A stretch of 64,000 bases of DNA, taken from a bacterium (GTDB lineage Bacteria; Cyanobacteriota; Vampirovibrionia; Obscuribacterales; Obscuribacteraceae). Location: assembly GCA_016124935.1 (NCBI GenBank), contig WGMS01000011.1, forward strand, positions 1-64,000. The letters run 5' to 3'. The notes below the pieces were generated by a model. The model saw only the letters and a list, made by a program, of their open reading frames with translations. It was not told the origin of the DNA and ran no database searches. This document shows, one piece after another, positions 59,810 to 64,000 of the stretch. Position 1 is the first letter of the stretch. Each line of letters opens with the position of its first letter. A program made the translations under genes and the position numbers.

Positions 59810-60613
59810 TCAATCTTGTTCGAACAGGTTGCCGATGGCGCCGGCTATACCGCCGCCTTCACCGACACTGGAGCCTCCCTGGACCGGAGCGCTTTTTACA
59901 ATTTTATTGGCCAGTCGTGAAAATGGAAGGCTCTGAAGCCAGACGGTGCCCTGGCCACGAAGGGTGGCGAGAAAAAGACCTTCACCGCCAAACACCATTG
60001 ACTTCAGGTTTCCGGCTTTTTCAATCGAATAGTCTATCGCCGGGGTCATGGCCACCAGGCAGCCTGTATCGACTCGCAGGGTTTCGCCCGGTCGAATCTC
60101 TTTCTTGATGATGCTGCCGCAGGCATGAATAAACACCCAGCCGTCTCCGGAAAGTCTCTGGAGGATGAAGCCCTCTCCCCCGAAGAATCCTGCACCAAAG
60201 CGTTGTGTGAACGCGATATCGAGTTTAGTTCCGAAAGCGGCGCAGAGAAAACCATCCCGCTGGACAATAATCTCTCCGCCCAGTTCACCGAGGTGTATGG
60301 GGATGATCTTGCCCGGATAGGGTGCGGCGAATGCGACTCTTCTTTTCCCCTGGCCTCTGTTGGTGAAGTGGGTGATCATCACCGACTCACCGGAGAGAAG
60401 TCTTTTGCCTGCTCCAAACAGGGCGCCGAGTACGCCTTCGCCTGCCTCGGTTCCGTCTCCCATTTTTGCTTCGAAGGCGATGCCGTCTTCCATATAGTTC
60501 ATGGCACCTGCTTCTGCAATTACTGTCTCTCCGGGATCCAGCTCTATTTCTACCGCCTGGATATCATCACCGATGATTTCGTAATCTATGACATGGGCTC
60601 TGGATGGACTCAT
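59810..60613 (-). CDS. AIM24-like (TIGR00266) protein
   Basis: 267 residues, mainly beta, with the TIGR00266 repeat pattern: [74 protein letters not shown] and [18 protein letters not shown]. Related to eukaryotic mitochondrial AIM24; function unknown in bacteria. No signal peptide. First gene of an operon with the gamma-glutamyl hydrolase. Confidence 0.9.
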   Translation of the reverse strand: MSPSRAHVIDYEIIGDDIQAVEIELDPGETVIAEAGAMNYMEDGIAFEAKMGDGTEAGEGVLGALFGAGKRLLSGESVMITHFTNRGQGKRRVAFAAPYPGKIIPIHLGELGGEIIVQRDGFLCAAFGTKLDIAFTQRFGAGFFGGEGFILQRLSGDGWVFIHACGSIIKKEIRPGETLRVDTGCLVAMTPAIDYSIEKAGNLKSMVFGGEGLFLATLRGQGTVWLQSLPFSRLANKIVKSAPVQGGSSVGEGGGIAGAIGNLFEQD

Positions 60614-60828
60614 GACAGCCTCCTTTTATCTGATTCGCAGGCATTTTATCAGTTTCGGCAGATTTTTATGTAAACAAGGTCGGCTTTGCATAGCTTTGTC
60701 ATGCCATGATTTCAAGGAGCGGGGCTATTTTACTTTCCGAATCTGTCGTTATTGTTCTTTGATTGAGGTATAGCTATTGTTGGGGTGATTCTTTCGACCC
60801 AGATCAATGCCCACGGTTTTTTAAGTCG

Positions 60829-62865
60829 ATGTCCGAGAAAGAACGGGAAAAGTCTCCTGAAGCGAGAAAGCCGCTTGTCTCAAGTCTTTTTGAGACAGGA
60901 TTCGAGCTGGTCGAATCTGATGAAGATCAAGACGATATGCCCAAAGAGCTCATCGATACCGACCAGGACGTGGCTGCTTCGGTCTCTTCGAGCCAGGCGC
61001 TGGCTCCGAAAATGGAAGGAGAGCTGGATCCGCTTCTGGGTGGCGTTTTTGCCGGTAAGTACGAGGTGCTCTCTGTTCTAGGCAAGGGTGGCATGAGCAC
61101 TGTTTATAAGGTTAAACACCGGGATCTGGGCGTGGTACTGGCTTTGAAGGTGCTGCATAAGCATTTGTGGACCGACCCGCTATCGGTGGAGCGATTTCGG
61201 CTGGAAGCCAAGACGATCGGGCGGCTCTCTAGTCCTTATCTAATTACTTTCAGGGACTTCGGGGTGACCGCCGACGGGCAGCCCTATCTGGTGATGGATT
61301 ATCTGGAAGGGGTCAGTCTGGGCCGTAAGATATACGAGGAGAATGGAATCGCCCTCGATGCCTGCCTGGATATTTTCGAAAAGCTCTGTGAAGGTCTGCA
61401 AGAGGCTCATCGAAACGGCGTCACGCATCGGGATATCAAGCCCGCCAACGTCATGTTTCTTTCTGAAGGCAGTGATTCCACCGTTAAACTGGTGGATTTC
61501 GGAATCGCCAAGCTCGCTGCCGAAGAGTCTGATCAACGTATGACCCTGACCCAGACCGGGGAGGTTTTCGGCAGTCCGCTGTACATGAGCCCGGAACAGT
61601 GTCTTGGTCTTGCCTGTGATCACCGTTCCGATATCTACTCTCTTGGCTGTCTTTTTTACGAGTCGATTGTGGGGCTGCCTCCTTTTATCGGCGGCAATGT
61701 ACTGGAGACGATGAACGCCCATGTCGATAAAGAGCCTCAAGAGATAGGCAAAGTCAATCAGGACTTTGTCTCAAGAGCCCAGGATCTCGGTTTCGATCTC
61801 AAAGATATCAATTATGTGGTCATGAAGTGTCTCCAAAAAGTACCGGCGGACCGTTATCAGAGTGTCGAAGAGATTCTCCGGGACCTTAGCCGGATCAAAG
61901 AAAAGAATCCGATAACCGGAAAGCAGAAGCTCTGGAAAAAGTCCGATCCGAAGAAAAAGTTCCAGGTCGTAGCTGTTTCAGTCTGTGCAGCCATGGTAAT
62001 AGCCTCAGGCTCTCTATATTTTGCCAACTCGACTTTCAAAAGCCTCGTAGATTCTGCCGGGCAGCAGATTCAGTGGCAATACGAGTCGACTCTTGGCTTT
62101 ATAGCCTGTACCTTGCGGGATTTCGAGGCGGCCGAAGCCCACTATCGCAATTCTCTTTCACTGGCTGACAATATGACCAGCCTCGGAGAACGGCATGTTA
62201 AGAGGCTCGCTTCCCTGGAGGCCCTTGCCGGAGCGCTTCAATATCAAGCCAAATATCCAGAGAAGGACAGAGTGGTGGAGGAGCATAAACGGGAGCTGCG
62301 CAAGTCTTTGGGAGATCTGGCCACGGTGGAGGATGAAGAGATCGATTTGAATCTCTCTGTCGATCCGGATAACGAGGAGCAAGCCCTTGCCAATATGCGC
62401 ATATTCGATAAGCTCGGCAAGGAGAGCGCCCGCATAGGTAAGACCGATACGGCTGCCCGCTATCTGGCGCGATCTTATGAGATCAAGCGAAAGTGGTTGA
62501 AAGAGGGAGACGAGAGTCTGATTCGGACCATGGACGATCTGGCCAAGATCTATGTCATCCAGAACAAACGCCACCAGGCAGGCGGGCTCTGGATGGACGG
62601 TCTACGCCAGGCAGAGAAATATCTTTCTGACGATAGCACGGTCAAAATCAGTCTCTATGACAACGTGGGTCGTATCCACCAGGACAAGGGGCGTCCGGAA
62701 AAAGCTGAGTATTGCTTCAAGCGAGCGATGGAGCTGGCGAACAGGCACTATGGCAAGAACAATCGCACCACCATAGAGGTGACCAAAGACTATGCCGCTT
62801 TTCTGAATCAAGTTGGCCGAAAGGCAGAGGCGGAAAAGCTCTGGAACAGCATCAGCGCTTTATGA
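60829..62865 (+). CDS. Membrane Ser/Thr protein kinase with C-terminal TPR domain
   Basis: 678 residues. An acidic N-terminal part (1-75), then a kinase domain with GKGGMSTVYKV (85-95), Lys107, HRDIKPAN (200-207), DFG (223-225) and SPEQ. One membrane helix at about 378-398, followed outside by TPR-like repeats (about 440-670; ALQYQAKYPEKDRVVEEHKR; ENKRHQAGGLWMDGL-like units; VGRIHQDKGRPEKAEYCFKR). The domain order kinase-membrane-TPR suggests a sensor that binds proteins outside the cell membrane. The ATG at 60829 gives a reasonable start; a TTG at 60763 is possible. Confidence 0.88.
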   Translation: MSEKEREKSPEARKPLVSSLFETGFELVESDEDQDDMPKELIDTDQDVAASVSSSQALAPKMEGELDPLLGGVFAGKYEVLSVLGKGGMSTVYKVKHRDLGVVLALKVLHKHLWTDPLSVERFRLEAKTIGRLSSPYLITFRDFGVTADGQPYLVMDYLEGVSLGRKIYEENGIALDACLDIFEKLCEGLQEAHRNGVTHRDIKPANVMFLSEGSDSTVKLVDFGIAKLAAEESDQRMTLTQTGEVFGSPLYMSPEQCLGLACDHRSDIYSLGCLFYESIVGLPPFIGGNVLETMNAHVDKEPQEIGKVNQDFVSRAQDLGFDLKDINYVVMKCLQKVPADRYQSVEEILRDLSRIKEKNPITGKQKLWKKSDPKKKFQVVAVSVCAAMVIASGSLYFANSTFKSLVDSAGQQIQWQYESTLGFIACTLRDFEAAEAHYRNSLSLADNMTSLGERHVKRLASLEALAGALQYQAKYPEKDRVVEEHKRELRKSLGDLATVEDEEIDLNLSVDPDNEEQALANMRIFDKLGKESARIGKTDTAARYLARSYEIKRKWLKEGDESLIRTMDDLAKIYVIQNKRHQAGGLWMDGLRQAEKYLSDDSTVKISLYDNVGRIHQDKGRPEKAEYCFKRAMELANRHYGKNNRTTIEVTKDYAAFLNQVGRKAEAEKLWNSISAL

Positions 62866-62869
62866 TGAC

Positions 62870-62889
62870 TCTGCCTGCGGTGCGGCAGA
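62870..62889. terminator. Hairpin between convergent genes
   Basis: TCTGCC and GGCAGA form a perfect 6-bp stem with an 8-base loop in the 34-base gap between two stop codons. No T-run; could serve both strands weakly. Confidence 0.3.
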
Positions 62890-62899
62890 CTGACGCTAA

Positions 62900-63259
62900 T
62901 TATTTGTAGACGTTGTCCAGCCGGAAGCGCAGCACTTTGACGCTGAGATCATTGAGAACTTTGTGAACTTTCTTGCTGTCTTTGAGACCCAGTTTGCCAC
63001 CATTTTTCTCTTTCATTTTATCGATACGAGCTTTGATATCGATTACCGTCTTTTTAAGATCGGCTACCTGGGTGGCAGTCAGTTCATTGGCTTTATCGCC
63101 TTTATCTATCTGCTCGGATAGTTTATCCAGGCGCTCGGTGACAGTCCATTTCTTAGCCAAAGCCGGAAGCGGAATTGACAACAGGGTAGTCGAGATTGCT
63201 GCAGCCATCAGCAGATTCATGCTTCGTTTCCTTGACCTGATCAATTCGAATTTCTCCAT
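62900..63259 (-). CDS. Exported small helical protein
   Basis: 119 residues. Signal peptide (basic RSRKRSMN, core, cut near ALA-KK), then helices rich in Lys, Asp and Leu (WTVTERLDKLSEQIDKGDKA). The ATG at 63259 has GGAG upstream and replaces a longer in-frame start at 63352. No family recognised; the charge pattern suggests a coiled coil or peptide-binding helix. Confidence 0.65.
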   Translation of the reverse strand: MEKFELIRSRKRSMNLLMAAAISTTLLSIPLPALAKKWTVTERLDKLSEQIDKGDKANELTATQVADLKKTVIDIKARIDKMKEKNGGKLGLKDSKKVHKVLNDLSVKVLRFRLDNVYK

Positions 63260-63445
63260 ATCGCTCTCCAGTTTCCTGTCTCTATCTTTTCGAGAACCCA
63301 GTATAACAGGAGCGCGGGAACCGCGAAAATCGGCATGCTTTACAAAAGCCATTTGTTCCCTTTTTCTAACGCACTGCCTAACTGTCTCCTGTACAATTGC
63401 TTCGCATTTTTCCTGTTTCTATCCAGTTTCGGAAGGACTAAATCA

Positions 63446-64000
63446 TTGAATAAACTTCAAATCGGTGCTGTGTTAATCGCCTTGAGTCTGAGCCTGCAAG
63501 CGCCCTGCGCCCTGGCCAGGGAACTGCCTGAAGAAGATAGGCAGATTAAAAGAGAGAGCCTGGAAGAGAGCAAGATGGAGTTGAACCGGCGCAGGACTCG
63601 TCTGGTTGCCCATCGCGAAGGGCTTACTCGCGGCCTTGCCGAGATAGAAAAGCAGCTGACGATCTTGAATACCGACACCTCCCCTTCTACCGAACAGAAG
63701 AAAGCTAGCACTCTGGCTCTCTCCAAAGAGCTTCTCGAGCAGGCTCTCGACCAGGAGATGGACATGGTCGAGGACGATGTCGCCATTCATGAGCTGGATC
63801 GCCGCCGTCTGGATATCGACAAAGCTCTCTTCAAGCTTGAAGAGCTCGATTTCAATGATCGGTATAAAGATGTGGACGAGGTAGTAGCCGAGAAGCTGGA
63901 GAGCTTGAAAGAGCTCGAAAGAACGCCAGAGAACTGGCGAACCTCCGCTCAAAGAGAGCGGGATCTATTGTCCGCTCTGGAGCCGGTTCTCTTGAATTAC
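63446..64000 (+). CDS. Partial exported coiled-coil protein running off the window
   Basis: Open frame from a TTG with GGAAGGA eight bases upstream, continuing to the end of the window: at least 185 residues. A signal peptide (MNKLQIGAVLIALSLSLQAP, cut near ALA-RE) is followed by a charged coiled coil rich in Glu, Leu, Arg and Asp. The C-terminus is outside the window. Function unknown. Confidence 0.7.
   Translation, partial: MNKLQIGAVLIALSLSLQAPCALARELPEEDRQIKRESLEESKMELNRRRTRLVAHREGLTRGLAEIEKQLTILNTDTSPSTEQKKASTLALSKELLEQALDQEMDMVEDDVAIHELDRRRLDIDKALFKLEELDFNDRYKDVDEVVAEKLESLKELERTPENWRTSAQRERDLLSALEPVLLNY

Noticed and set aside
1-64000. Insertion sequence, prophage, CRISPR array or antiphage island
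   Set aside because: No transposase, integrase, phage structural gene, regularly spaced repeat or recognisable defence gene was seen.

Overview
This is a 64 kb chromosomal window of about 50% GC from a Gram-negative-type bacterium. The gene style is: eukaryotic-like Ser/Thr kinases fused to TPR or leucine-rich-repeat ectodomains, many exported TPR and low-complexity proteins, scattered Flp/TadE/TadG-type pilus proteins, twin-arginine DUF1501 proteins paired with DUF1800 proteins, and frequent TTG starts. This suits the non-photosynthetic Cyanobacteria-related Vampirovibrionia (Obscuribacterales-like 'Melainabacteria'). That placement is an inference from gene content: there is no rRNA, tRNA or universal marker to prove it. 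I see no insertion sequence, phage gene or CRISPR array.

Layout. 0-1.9 kb: a pentapeptide-repeat protein, a small Flp-type pilin and a hypothetical gene. 1.9-9.8 kb: a peptide-modification cluster with an Ntn-type GATase/transglutaminase fusion, a transglutaminase-DUF2126 protein, an alpha-E protein and a circularly permuted ATP-grasp ligase. 10.3-16.6 kb: hypothetical and exported proteins plus the first DUF1800-DUF1501 pair. 16.6-25.8 kb: a SpoU RNA methylase, a D-amino-acid aminotransferase, a GNAT acetyltransferase, a secreted cyclodextrin-glucanotransferase-like amylase, a heavy-metal-associated-domain protein and TPR proteins. 25.9-31.2 kb: TadG-like and TadE-like pilus-assembly proteins with exported companions. 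31.3-35.5 kb: a tandem universal stress protein and the polyamine genes speD and speE. 35.5-38.8 kb: a second DUF1800-DUF1501 pair with different export signals. 38.8-45.2 kb: DUF4173 membrane protein, threonine aldolase, a kinase with LRR ectodomain and a LOG-family hydrolase. 45.2-48.5 kb: a Gly/Tyr-rich secreted protein and an operon carrying four YbjQ domains in two proteins. 48.6-50.5 kb: a two-gene ABC-2 exporter preceded by an elaborate leader. 50.8-64 kb: an MshEN-repeat protein, an MFS exporter, a methyltransferase, a PepSY protein, an S33 hydrolase, an RGG-rich secreted protein, an exported gamma-glutamyl hydrolase, an AIM24-like protein, a kinase-TPR protein and a partial coiled-coil protein at the edge.

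The most unusual item is the roughly 340-nt leader of the ABC exporter on the minus strand. It runs from a promoter to a 13-codon ORF with a good ribosome-binding site and three consecutive AGA codons, then a terminator-like hairpin, then a second larger terminator-like hairpin. That second hairpin contains the ribosome-binding site and start of a 34-codon Pro-rich ORF, whose stop overlaps the ABC ATPase start. This looks like peptide-based attenuation plus translational coupling. Other notable points are the Ser in place of the catalytic Cys in the GATase-transglutaminase fusion, a 19-bp tandem duplication that sets the stop codon of the alpha-E gene, the two DUF1800/DUF1501 cassettes, and a free-standing protein built from MshEN-like (c-di-GMP receptor type) repeats.

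Genes are densely packed. Several pairs overlap by a few bases (TTGA, ATGA, TAATG) and many convergent genes are only a few bases apart. Where I moved a start codon, it was to fit a visible Shine-Dalgarno sequence, signal peptide or upstream stop.
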